Below, one piece after another: positions 8,167-15,875 of a DNA stretch of 39,671 nt. Position numbers and translations under genes: made by a program. Origin of the DNA: Planctomycetaceae bacterium (GTDB taxonomy: Bacteria > Planctomycetota > Planctomycetia > Planctomycetales > Planctomycetaceae); NCBI GenBank assembly GCA_019636285.1, contig JAHBXV010000050.1, positions 1-39,671 on the forward strand, given 5' to 3'. The notes under the pieces are model-generated. The model was given only the letters and a program-made list of their open reading frames with translations. It searched no databases and was not told where the DNA came from. Position 1 is the stretch's first letter. Each line of letters begins with the position of its first letter.

Positions 8167-10716
8167 TCACTTGGCCGCCGTGGTGGTCGGCTTCAGCGAG
8201 GTGACTTTCACATTGTCGAAGAACAGTTCCGACTGCTTGACGTTACCAAACAATCCGGGGCTGCCGCTGTAGTTCGCGGGGCGGTCGCGCCATTCAATCG
8301 ACCAGGCTTCGGGCTCGGGAGTTCCCGTCTCCCAGACCTTCCCCTGGACCAGCGACCAGTCTTCGCCATCGCGCGAATCGGTCGTGACCTGCAGCTTCAT
8401 GGTGTACCACTTCTCGGTCGACCACTGGAACGGAACTTCGAAGTACTTCTGATCGTGCGGATACCACGAATAGACCTTGAGTTGCTGACTGGCCCCCATC
8501 AGCTCCAACCGGTAGCGCTGCCCCATGATCCCCGCGTCGGGCATCAGGGCAATGGGGTCGGGAGCTTCGGTCGGCCACGCGACGGCGTAGACGTCGGCCT
8601 GGATCACATAGTCCCGTGAGTCGGCATGTCCCAGCCAGCCCTGGCTGCGGGTTCCTTTGGGAATCGTGGTGATTTTGCACATCACGCCGTTGCCAATCTC
8701 GCGACCTTTGCCGGCCTTCACCGACAACTGCGTCCCGGTCTCGGGAGCGCCCGTCCAGGCGAAGCTTTCCAGCACTCCTTCTTCGACCATCCGCTTGAGA
8801 TGCGGGTCGAGCGTGGCCTTGGCCTGTTCGGCGTTGGTGACGGACTCCAGCAATCCGAGGTAACGGCGGAACTGGGTCCACGCCTGGGCAGGAGTCGAGT
8901 CGTCGTACTTGGCCGCGTCGCGTCCCGAATTGACGAATGACGTCTTCAGATAGGTGTAGACCTTGGCGGTGAGGACATCCTCGGCCTTGAGCTTCTGGAA
9001 CAGGTCGAAGTCGAGACCGATGTGGCGGTAGCGCATCCCCACGCCGGTGATCGGGACAATGGCGTCGTCGTACGTGAACGACCACGGAAACTCGGGAACC
9101 ACGCGGATCCGGGCCGTGCCGGTCAATTCGCCGACCTTGGCGGTGACAATCGCGGCGGTGTGTTCGCGGCTGTTTTCCGAGACGTACTTGCCATCAGCGC
9201 CAATCGTTCCCGGCCCGTCGACGGTGAATGTCACGTCCTTGGAATCAACGACCTTCAGGAACTGGCCCAGCTTGTTGTACAGCCGGACCTGATACGGCTG
9301 CTTCTGGCCCGGATAGAGGAGCGACTCGACCGGCGCGACCACGACGGTGGCCGGTTCGGGGTTCTCGGCAACGGGAGTCTCTTCGGGCTGCGGAGGAATC
9401 GGATCGGCCGACGGTTCCACGTCCTTGAGGCCGATGCAGTACATCATGTTGTCGGTGGGAATGTAGACCCGGCCGTGCGAGATGATCGGTGAGCCGTTGA
9501 TTTCCGCGTCGAGCCGAACCTGGTGGATCTTTTTCAGACCTTTCTTCTCATCGGGAGCGAAGATATAGATGCGGCCATTGGCCTCGGCGCAGTAGAACTT
9601 GCCATCCCCGTAGACGGGACTGCCGCGGCCCATCGTCCCCAGCTTCTGCTTGCCGATCTCTTCGCCAGTTTTCAGATCGACGACGAAGAAGTTACCGCCA
9701 TCGTCGATCGCGTAGATCCGGCCGTCGAGAACAATCGGCGCCGTCTTGCCGATGAACATCTCCTTGGTCTTCCAGATCTCCCCGGTCTTGGTGATGTCGC
9801 CCGACTTGGTGGGGTCGATGGCAAACAGGGCCCCCATCTTGTTGTCGCCAAGGTTCTCTTCGCTGTGACCGCAGATCACCATGCCATCGGCATAGACCGG
9901 AGCGGTGTTCAAGCCACGCAGCGAGACGAAATAGCTCCACAGCGGCTTGCCGGTGCGAGGTTGGAACGACCAGACGCCGCCATCACCCGTGCCAAGTATG
10001 AACTGCTTCTGCCCGTTGATGGTGGCGATGATCGGGGCGCTGTAGGTGGTGTCTTCCGGGCTCGGCCGCGTGCTAGAAAACCAGACGGCCTGTCCGTTCG
10101 ATTTCTGGAATCCCAGTACGCGGTGCGAGGGGCGGGCCATCTCGCCCCAGCCAATCACCACGCCGCTGATGATGACCAGGTCTTCGTGAATGATCGGAAA
10201 GTTGGTCCGGCCGCCGTAGGTGGTGAGGAGGCCGAATTCTTCGTGCAGCGGACGCGACCAGATGGTGGCTCCCGTTTCGCCGTTGATGCAGAGGAAATTC
10301 CCAGAAACACCCTGGCAGAAGACATTTCCCGTTTCCGGATCGCCGACGACCGCCGACCAGCCGACGCGAGTATCGGGAACGTCGCTTTCGAAGACGTTGA
10401 AGATGTTTTCCCACAGCACCTTGCCGGTGGCGGCATCGGCACAGACGACCTTCTCGGCTTCGTATTTCGTGTGCGGGTTGTGGCGGCAGATCGTGTAGAG
10501 CTTGCCCCCCATCACAATCGGGGTGGAGCGGCTGCCGAGGGCGTCGCTCGCCCAGACGAGGTTTTCCCCATCGGGAGACCACTTGTCGGGGAGATTCTTT
10601 TCGCGAGAGATCCCGTTCAGTTCGGGACCACGCCAGTAGGTCCAGTCAAGCGGGTCGTTTTCCGCGGCGGAGACCGAAGAGGCGACGACAAGCAGCGGCA
10701 TCAGCAGGCGGATCAT
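8167..10716 (-). CDS. large secreted PQQ-like propeller protein with C-terminal extension, 849 aa
   Basis: The signal peptide (MIRLLMPLLVVASSVSA) precedes WTYWRGPELNGISREKNLPDKW, the typical entry of this family. The first half (to about residue 440) is a PQQ-like propeller with VVCADAATGKVLWEN, FLCINGETGATIWSR, VWSFQPRTGKPLWSY, LFAIDPT and FFVVDLKTGEEIG. A Pro/Glu-rich linker (PIPPQPEETPVAENPEP) follows. After it comes an Ig-like stretch (about 465-545, YPGQKQPYQVRLYN onward), and finally a jelly-roll-like region with DYVIQADVYAVAW and LFFDNVKVTSL, resembling concanavalin A-type lectin domains that bind polysaccharide. The ATG at 10716 fits the signal peptide. The domain string suggests an extracellular or periplasmic carbohydrate-associated protein. 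Confidence 0.88.
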   Translation of the reverse strand: MIRLLMPLLVVASSVSAAENDPLDWTYWRGPELNGISREKNLPDKWSPDGENLVWASDALGSRSTPIVMGGKLYTICRHNPHTKYEAEKVVCADAATGKVLWENIFNVFESDVPDTRVGWSAVVGDPETGNVFCQGVSGNFLCINGETGATIWSRPLHEEFGLLTTYGGRTNFPIIHEDLVIISGVVIGWGEMARPSHRVLGFQKSNGQAVWFSSTRPSPEDTTYSAPIIATINGQKQFILGTGDGGVWSFQPRTGKPLWSYFVSLRGLNTAPVYADGMVICGHSEENLGDNKMGALFAIDPTKSGDITKTGEIWKTKEMFIGKTAPIVLDGRIYAIDDGGNFFVVDLKTGEEIGKQKLGTMGRGSPVYGDGKFYCAEANGRIYIFAPDEKKGLKKIHQVRLDAEINGSPIISHGRVYIPTDNMMYCIGLKDVEPSADPIPPQPEETPVAENPEPATVVVAPVESLLYPGQKQPYQVRLYNKLGQFLKVVDSKDVTFTVDGPGTIGADGKYVSENSREHTAAIVTAKVGELTGTARIRVVPEFPWSFTYDDAIVPITGVGMRYRHIGLDFDLFQKLKAEDVLTAKVYTYLKTSFVNSGRDAAKYDDSTPAQAWTQFRRYLGLLESVTNAEQAKATLDPHLKRMVEEGVLESFAWTGAPETGTQLSVKAGKGREIGNGVMCKITTIPKGTRSQGWLGHADSRDYVIQADVYAVAWPTEAPDPIALMPDAGIMGQRYRLELMGASQQLKVYSWYPHDQKYFEVPFQWSTEKWYTMKLQVTTDSRDGEDWSLVQGKVWETGTPEPEAWSIEWRDRPANYSGSPGLFGNVKQSELFFDNVKVTSLKPTTTAAK

Positions 10717-10982
10717 GGGGCCTTTCCTTGGATTCGAGACCGAGGCCGTCAATTGTTTCAACAAGTTTTAGATCGCGCGATCACGCAGATTCGTTCCGGG
10801 GGTGGCTCGTGCGACCGTGCTCAACAGAAAAGGCTAACCGATCCCCAACGGATCGACAAGCTGCCATGTACTGTACGTCGCCCGCAGCGAATTCGACAAG
10901 CCGATCGACGAGCCGGGCGAATTTCATCGGATGAAGCTGTCCTCAACGCGGCGGCACGACACCTGGTTTGGTCGCGCCGTCT

Positions 10983-11456
10983 TCAGCGATCGACCTTGCC
11001 CGGGTACATGGCGAAGGTCATTCCGGCGAGATAGATGACGACCAGCACGGCCCAGACGATGATGTCGGTCGGCGTGGCCACCATCGCGCCGCGCGGCATC
11101 TCGTGGGCCAGAATCACCAGCGAATCGATCAGCAGCAGTACGAAAATGGCCACGCAGACGGCGGCCAGTTGCAGTCGCCGCATCAGCCGCGAGCAGGCAT
11201 TCGAGTCAATATGCCGTCTCGCGACGAAGAACCGGACGAACAGCGCCACGATCGGCCACATGACCGCCGCCAGTTCCATTGCTCCGCGTTGCCTGGGAAA
11301 CAGAAACTCGACAATCCCCGGCAGCAACAAGATGGACGCGGCCAGAATGCCATCCCACGTGAGCACCCGCAAAAACCACGAGCCATAGGGAACACCCGGC
11401 ACGGACGAGGGGGCGTCGTCGAAACTGTCGGCACTTGTTGAGTCAAGAATCGACAT
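10983..11456 (-). CDS. membrane protein of unknown function, about four TM segments
   Basis: The 157-aa product has a polar N-terminus (1-35) and then four hydrophobic stretches: LTWDGILAASILLLPGIVEFLF, AAVMWPIVALFVRFFV, LAAVCVAIFVLLLIDSLVIL and DIIVWAVLVVIYLAGMTFA. A short basic loop (RRHIDSNACSRLMRRL) lies between the second and third. ATG at 11456 is preferred over 11498 because the extension is basic and unlike the rest. It follows the DUF1559-like gene by 50 bp on the same strand. No family is recognised. Confidence 0.75.
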   Translation of the reverse strand: MSILDSTSADSFDDAPSSVPGVPYGSWFLRVLTWDGILAASILLLPGIVEFLFPRQRGAMELAAVMWPIVALFVRFFVARRHIDSNACSRLMRRLQLAAVCVAIFVLLLIDSLVILAHEMPRGAMVATPTDIIVWAVLVVIYLAGMTFAMYPGKVDR

Positions 11457-11506
11457 GGACCGGCTCGGCCACCTCCGCGGTAACGCGACTTCTTTCAACC
11501 ACCAGA

Positions 11507-12163
11507 CTACGGGACCAGCATGTCGAGATACTCCACGGTCGCAACCCGAGGGTGGGTGTCAATCGCACAAATGTAGACGGGGATCGGTCGTTCGCCGCGC
11601 GTTGCCAGGAGCTTCTTGAGTTCGTCGAGTGTGATATCGGCTGGTTTAAGGGTTTGGACAGTCGATTCGGGAATCAACGCCAATGCCGGTAAGAGACGTG
11701 TTTTTTCAGTCAGTGGCGCATCCCATGGTCCGCCGGGATAGCGAATCGCCAGAACTTGAGTGACGTCGTGGCGCGAGTGTCGCAGATTCGGCACGTCAAA
11801 AATGCCCCAATCCTCAACCTTCCGGGCAACCGCCAGATTCTCGGGCGAATTCCAGGGTAAGTCAGGCCGGTAGTCACTGACGACGAACGGATCCGCGTGC
11901 CGCAACAATTCGACCCGCCAACTTGCCTCCGTCTGGCTATTCACTTCGCGGCTGATGGCGGCCGGAATCGTACCGTGCTTGGCGATGTAATTACTGAGGA
12001 CAAATGCCCATCGGAACACAAGCCCTTTGCACTGCGACCTCGTGGCTGCATTTCGTGCCTGGACGATCGCGGAGACAAGCGAGACCCCGGCGGCGACGCA
12101 AACGACCAGCATCAGGGCGAGTAATGCCCAGCGCTGCGTCTGGCGGGACACTTTCCACGTCAT
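11507..12163 (-). CDS. membrane-anchored DUF1559-like protein
   Basis: The 218-aa protein has one N-terminal membrane segment (about 12-34, WALLALMLVVCVAAGVSLVSAIV). The following part, FVLSNYIAKHGTIPAA, then SWRVELLRHADP and DLPWNSPEN, matches the order of motifs in planctomycete DUF1559 proteins (NYHDxHGxFPPA, SWRVxLLPY, PWDSPxN). It lacks the prepilin cleavage motif (GFTLVELLV) those proteins carry, so it is a divergent, non-pilin-like member, if related at all. It would be exported and tethered to the membrane. It probably shares a transcript with the membrane protein 50 bp downstream. Confidence 0.72.
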   Translation of the reverse strand: MTWKVSRQTQRWALLALMLVVCVAAGVSLVSAIVQARNAATRSQCKGLVFRWAFVLSNYIAKHGTIPAAISREVNSQTEASWRVELLRHADPFVVSDYRPDLPWNSPENLAVARKVEDWGIFDVPNLRHSRHDVTQVLAIRYPGGPWDAPLTEKTRLLPALALIPESTVQTLKPADITLDELKKLLATRGERPIPVYICAIDTHPRVATVEYLDMLVP

Positions 12164-12176
12164 GCAGTTCTCTCTT

Positions 12177-12250
12177 CCCCTCCGCGATCTTCGCGCCCTC
12201 TGCGATGAAGCGAAGATTCTACCGCAGAGTGCGCGGAGAACGCGGAGGGG
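12177..12250. repeat. 74-bp inverted repeat, CCCCTCCGCG class
   Basis: The 28-base arms 12177-12204 and 12223-12250 are inverted copies with three mismatches (CCCCTCCGCG ... CTCTGCG). The 18-base loop is AT-richer. It lies between the DUF4832 gene stop (12295) and the DUF1559-like start (12163). Similar 'ctccgcg ttctccgcg' arms are widespread in several bacterial groups. Confidence 0.85.
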
Positions 12251-12294
12251 AAGACATCTTTGCCGATTGAAAATCGTCCTTCGGAAACGGCGGG

Positions 12295-13536
12295 CTACTC
12301 TGCTTCGTATTCGATCCGTTGTCCCGGGACCAGGCGGTCCGATTCGATCGTGAGAGTCGGTTTCTCACCGCCGGAGGAGACCGGGAACTGCTTCGATTCG
12401 CCCGGCAGCAGGCCCTTGAGCGATTCGGTCGAGCGGACGCCGTTCACAGCCGGGAAGGCGTCGTGATAGAGGGGGGCGATGCCGACGTTTTCGATGACGA
12501 CCTCGCTCGCCGAGGACGAGGCGGCGAATCGCTGCACACGGAACCGGTAGCCGCACGCGAGGCCGGCCTTACGAATCACGTCTGGTTTCTGGAAGCGGGG
12601 CTGGTCGTCACCGATGAGAAACGACACATGGAACCGGGCTGCCTGTTCAGCGAACGGGATGCCGTACGGTCCCCTGGGTGAGAGGGCCTCCTTCTGGTCG
12701 CGGGGCTTGAAGAAACTGAACTCGCCGCCGGCCGGAGATGTCTTCCAGCGATCACGGCCGAAGGTGTTCCAGTTCGGCTCGTTCTCCTGGCGATGTCGCT
12801 GGTGGTTGAACGAATCGTCGAACACGCCGAACGTCAGGCCGAGCAGTTCCGCATTCGCCGCGAAGGGGGTGTGTTCGCCCGCCGCGTCGACGGAGATCAT
12901 CCACGGTGTTTCCCGGAACTGCGTGGCCAGATGCCGGGCAAATTTGGCCTGATAGTCGAGTGACGGGAACGTCCCGCCGAGCGTCATGGGGCCATCGTAG
13001 ATGTGGTATTCGGACCAGAGCCCGAAACCAACCTGCACGAACGCCAGTCGCGGGTCGCGATCGTACTTCTTCGTGAACTCGGTGAAGAAGTCGAGCACGA
13101 AGGCTTGCCACTCGGCATGCGACCAGTCGGGGAAACCGGTCGGCTGGTTCTCGCTGTTCGCTGTCGTTTCGCGATAGTCGGGGAGCGCCTTGATGTAGGC
13201 CGGGACGCCTGTCGGCTGACCGACATATGTGTCGTGCCAGCGCAGAATCGCCTGGTGCTTTCGCCCGGCAATTTCGTCGAGCAACGTCTCGACCGGCTCC
13301 CAGTCGTACTGGCCTTTTTCACGAACGATCTTTCCGTACGTCAGATAGCTGTACTCCAACTGGATCGGAGCGGTGGCGGCTTCCGCGTTGGTGTTCCACA
13401 ACACGATCCCGGTCATCGGCTGGACGTTCGTGATCGCGGATTTCAGTGGAACCGGTCGCAAGTCGTCGGCTGTTGCCGTGGCAGCGACAGTCGACAAGCC
13501 ACCGATCAGGATCAGCAGGGTCCATCTGGAAGACAT
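12295..13536 (-). CDS. secreted DUF4832-type, glycoside hydrolase-like protein
   Basis: The 413-aa protein begins with a signal peptide (WTLLILIGGLSTVAATATA). The motifs GIVLWNTN, YSYLTYGKI, WEPVETLLDEIAGRKHQAILRW and FVQVGFGLWSEYH suggest a TIM-barrel glycosidase fold, like DUF4832 and beta-galactosidase-like proteins. The C-terminal part (from about 330), ENVGIAPLYHDAFPAV and LLPGESKQF, matches the beta-sandwich end of DUF4832. The Glu in GLWSEYH is placed where a catalytic acid could be, but this cannot be verified. ATG at 13536 fits the signal peptide. It is flanked on both sides by palindromic repeats and probably forms its own unit, exported to the periplasm or surface. Confidence 0.78.
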   Translation of the reverse strand: MSSRWTLLILIGGLSTVAATATADDLRPVPLKSAITNVQPMTGIVLWNTNAEAATAPIQLEYSYLTYGKIVREKGQYDWEPVETLLDEIAGRKHQAILRWHDTYVGQPTGVPAYIKALPDYRETTANSENQPTGFPDWSHAEWQAFVLDFFTEFTKKYDRDPRLAFVQVGFGLWSEYHIYDGPMTLGGTFPSLDYQAKFARHLATQFRETPWMISVDAAGEHTPFAANAELLGLTFGVFDDSFNHQRHRQENEPNWNTFGRDRWKTSPAGGEFSFFKPRDQKEALSPRGPYGIPFAEQAARFHVSFLIGDDQPRFQKPDVIRKAGLACGYRFRVQRFAASSSASEVVIENVGIAPLYHDAFPAVNGVRSTESLKGLLPGESKQFPVSSGGEKPTLTIESDRLVPGQRIEYEAE

Positions 13537-13640
13537 TGAGACCTCGCGGGCCAGAAAGCCCCATTGGTGGACGGTCGTCGGTGGCGTGAAGATTTGAGTC
13601 GATCGTACTCCGGTTCCGGCCAGACGACGAGATAAAAACA

Positions 13641-13700
13641 GCAACCCCGGCTGGAGTCGCGGAGCCCGGTACGGGGCTCCACGGCCACAGCCGGGGCTGC
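13641..13700. repeat. 60-bp palindrome, CCCCGGCT class
   Basis: GCAACCCCGGCTGGAG at 13641 is mirrored by CACAGCCGGGGCTGC ending at 13700, with inner GGAGCCC/GGGGCTCC pairing. A handful of mismatches lie in the stem. It sits 104 bp upstream of the DUF4832 start and just beside a second, unrelated repeat arm at 13716-13740. Confidence 0.8.
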
Positions 13701-13715
13701 AAGATTCGGACGCTC

Positions 13716-13740
13716 GGCACTGGTGAAGCCAGTGTCACAC
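13716..13740. repeat. CACTGGC-type repeat, single arm
   Basis: GGCACTGGTGAAGCCAGTG forms one hairpin of the family described at 2165-2243, followed by TCACAC. It lies 28 bp beyond the stop of the GlsB-like gene and could act as its 3' hairpin. Confidence 0.75.
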
Positions 13741-13767
13741 GCCTGATGTCCCGCTTTCGACAGCGCC

Positions 13768-14028
13768 TCACGCTCGGCGAGCGGCCGACGAGGAGAGCAG
13801 GAGAAGGACGACGACCGCGCCGAGGATCGAGGCAATCCAACCGCTGGTCCGGAATGCGTCGCCGCCAGTGATTAAGAAAGCGAGAAACCCGCCGACGAAG
13901 GAGCCAACAATACCGAGGACCATGGTTGCCAGGAGACCCATGACCTGCCGGCCTGGCATCAACAATCGGGCGATCGCTCCGGCGATCAGGCCGAACAACA
14001 TCATGCCTAGAATTTCGAGTAGACCCAT
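13768..14028 (-). CDS. GlsB/YeaQ/YmgE-family stress response membrane protein
   Basis: The 86-aa protein has three hydrophobic segments and the family signature: a Gly-rich first helix (LFGLIAGAIARLLMPG), followed by LATMVLGIVGSFVGGFLA and GWIASILGAVVVLLLL. This matches transglycosylase-associated proteins, small inner-membrane proteins linked to general stress. Length is typical. A good Shine-Dalgarno (AAAGGACG) precedes the ATG at 14028. It lies 54 bp downstream of the DUF4112 gene and could be co-transcribed. Confidence 0.92.
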   Translation of the reverse strand: MGLLEILGMMLFGLIAGAIARLLMPGRQVMGLLATMVLGIVGSFVGGFLAFLITGGDAFRTSGWIASILGAVVVLLLLSSSAARRA

Positions 14029-14082
14029 TTTGTCGTCCTTTCGTGAACAAGTTTGGCCGGCGTCCGATAGGAAACTGTCCGG

Positions 14083-14505
14083 CTAAGGTGATTTGGGCGG
14101 ATTTTTGGCGAGGTGCCGTTTCAGGAGGCGGACATTCATCCGATTGGCTTTCCACGCCACGTCGAAGGCATCGCCGACGACTGGCACGGCTCCCACTCCC
14201 ACGTCGACGGCAACATTCCAGACCATGCGAGCCAGCACCCAACGGGAAACTCCCAGTTGTCTCGCCTCGCGGATGATCCACAGCGAAACCCCGGCCGCGA
14301 GGAGATCGCCGATGCCGGGAATCAGCCCCAGGATGGCATCCCACCCCACATCAATTTTCGTGCCGGGAATCTTGAAAGCCCCTTCCATGACATTGGCGAG
14401 AGCTTCCAAGCGTTCGACGCGTTCATGTGTCTTGCGGTTCGTCACGACCTCGGGCGTCAGCACGCGCCGTGATTCGGAACGACCGGGATTGGTGGCAGAG
14501 AGCAT
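14083..14505 (-). CDS. DUF4112 domain protein
   Basis: The 140-aa product carries the DUF4112 pattern: LEALANVMEGAFKIPG, then VGWDAILGLIPGIGDLLAAGVSLWII, then VARMVWNVAVDVGVGAVPVVGDAFDVAWKANRMN (the last part is seen as LARMVWN and GAVPVVGDAFD). It is a small protein with two hydrophobic, Gly-rich helices that may associate with the membrane. The function is unknown in the family. The C-terminus is basic (LLKRHLAKNPPKSP). ATG at 14505 is the likely start; an extension to 14604 is possible but has weak coding character. Confidence 0.88.
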   Translation of the reverse strand: MLSATNPGRSESRRVLTPEVVTNRKTHERVERLEALANVMEGAFKIPGTKIDVGWDAILGLIPGIGDLLAAGVSLWIIREARQLGVSRWVLARMVWNVAVDVGVGAVPVVGDAFDVAWKANRMNVRLLKRHLAKNPPKSP

Positions 14506-14785
14506 GGGGAACTCGATTCTCGTTCCGCGTCTGAAGTCCTGTCGTTTTGGCGGGTCTTCTCGCGCGGCTCTCACTGGCTGGAAGCTTGATGGTAAAAGAT
14601 GCACATGGTCAGTGGGGTGGCGTGGTCGATTTTCATTCAGAATGATCGATCGGGGCGCGATAGCCGGGCGTCTAACGACGGTCGATCAAAAACTGCTTCT
14701 CGCGGACCTGAAACCGCAATTCGCGTTCCAAAGCGAGAATCGCCATTTTCTGGCTGAAGAAACGCCAAGATTGAGCAGCGATCGA

Positions 14786-15136
14786 TCAAACCGATCGTCC
14801 GCGACGCGCGATCTTCATCAACGTCAGGACGTCGACGAGATGCAACGCTCCCAGGAAGATCGTCACCAGACCGGCGCGGGTAATAGTGAACTCGATCGCC
14901 GCCGTGTAGGTCGTGAGCGACTGGCAGGCCCGCATCAGAATGAGAGTCACCGCGACATTGACGAGATAGTAGCCGACCAGGAGCAGATCGTTCACGCGGT
15001 CGGCGATGGCGGCGTTCTCCGGGAAGAGATCCAGCAGAAACAGTCGGCCATGGCGGTGGAGCGTGTGTCCCACGATCAGGATGATGGGCAGCATGCCGAT
15101 GAGATAGATCAGGTAAGCCAGCACGGTGGGAGACAT
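14786..15136 (-). CDS. small integral membrane protein (paralogue of 15326-15754)
   Basis: The 116-aa protein has three membrane segments: VLAYLIYLIGMLPIILIVG, VNDLLLVGYYLVNVAVTLILM and ITRAGLVTIFLGALHLVDVLTL. Between the first two sits HTLHRHGRLFLLD. It shares length, segment order and the motifs LLVxGxYLVN and LGxxHxxxxLT with the next gene, so the two arose by duplication. Start ATG at 15136; the upstream frame runs through a palindromic repeat. The function is unknown; similar membrane proteins occur in actinobacteria and planctomycetes. Confidence 0.8.
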   Translation of the reverse strand: MSPTVLAYLIYLIGMLPIILIVGHTLHRHGRLFLLDLFPENAAIADRVNDLLLVGYYLVNVAVTLILMRACQSLTTYTAAIEFTITRAGLVTIFLGALHLVDVLTLMKIARRGRSV

Positions 15137-15184
15137 GGAAGCGGCTCCGGGCCGGTTCGATCTGGGAGACTCGATGAGCACGGG

Positions 15185-15266
15185 GGTGGCACGCCCTGAA
15201 GGCTTTGCGAAAGGGCGTGGGAGTTGTTCATTCGCCACGCCCTTCGAAGACTCAGGGCGTGCCACC
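15185..15266. repeat. GGTGGCACGCCCTGA-class inverted repeat, copy 1
   Basis: GGTGGCACGCCCTGA (15185-15199) and its exact complement (15252-15266) form the ends. Inner AAGGGCGTGG/CCACGCCCTT add a second stem. The right arm (33 nt, 15234-15266) is identical to 24301-24333 in copy 2. It lies between the two paralogous membrane protein genes. A CACTGGC-type half arm (about 15285-15302) follows directly. Confidence 0.92.
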
Positions 15267-15325
15267 GGGTCGCAGAAACTGCATGCAAAGCCAGTGGCAC
15301 GCGAAGATCGCGCCCTGGCTGATCA

Positions 15326-15754
15326 CTAAATCGGCGTCGGTTCTTCGGCGTGTGTCTGGCGCAACCGGTAGAGTTCGGCGGCGGCGGTCCGGCGGTTTCT
15401 CAGGTCTTCGTCGCGCTCGGCATTTTTGCGAGATGTCAGGAACGTCAGCAGCAGGAGGAAGTGCATGCCGCCGAGGACGACCAGGATGATGCCGATCTTG
15501 GTAGAGAGCAGTTCGATGGCGGACTGCGCGTCTCGGACCTGGGTCGCGGACTTCATCAGGAAGCTGATCGCCCCGAAATTCACAAGGTAGAAGCCGATGA
15601 CCAAGAGGTGCGAGAGTGCCTCCGCGACCGGCCGCTGCTGCTCGTGCCGCAGAATGAGTTCCAGCCCGGACTGGCGAAGCGTCCGCCCGACCCAGACGGT
15701 CAATCCGATGGATACAGCCAGGTAGCCGAGATAGGTCCAGGCAAGGAGAGACAT
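15326..15754 (-). CDS. small integral membrane protein (paralogue of 14786-15136)
   Basis: The 142-aa protein has three membrane segments: AWTYLGYLAVSIGLTVWVG, LLVIGFYLVNFGAISFLM and IGIILVVLGGMHFLLLLTFL. A charged C-terminal tail (KNAERDEDLRNRRTAAAELYRLRQ) extends beyond its paralogue and is predicted cytoplasmic. Start ATG at 15754. The pair is separated by repeats (15185-15302) but on the same strand. No family with a known function is recognised. Confidence 0.82.
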   Translation of the reverse strand: MSLLAWTYLGYLAVSIGLTVWVGRTLRQSGLELILRHEQQRPVAEALSHLLVIGFYLVNFGAISFLMKSATQVRDAQSAIELLSTKIGIILVVLGGMHFLLLLTFLTSRKNAERDEDLRNRRTAAAELYRLRQTHAEEPTPI

Positions 15755-15875
15755 GATGAGGCCCTTTCAGAGAGTTTTGGCGAATTCGTGATCGCGTCAA
15801 CACTCTGACCGCCAGGAAAACCGGACATTAACCGGGAATTTGGCGAAGAAGGCGTTGCCAGCATGAACTACGGTG

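Noticed and set aside
9523-11034. Long open frame of 503 codons on the plus strand opposite the 849-aa PQQ-like gene
   Set aside because: It is antisense to a clearly coding PQQ-like gene. Its composition (Asp/Arg/Gly/Val rich) is the usual shadow in GC-rich DNA.
13319-14344. Open frame of 341 codons on the minus strand overlapping the GlsB-like and DUF4112 genes
   Set aside because: It is in another frame of two well-recognised small genes and crosses two palindromic repeats; Arg/Pro/Ser-rich.
15188-15204. TGGCACG in the GGTGGCACG repeat read as a sigma54 -24 box
   Set aside because: The next TTGC lies 11 bp away rather than 4, and the segment is part of a palindromic repeat with no gene properly placed behind it.
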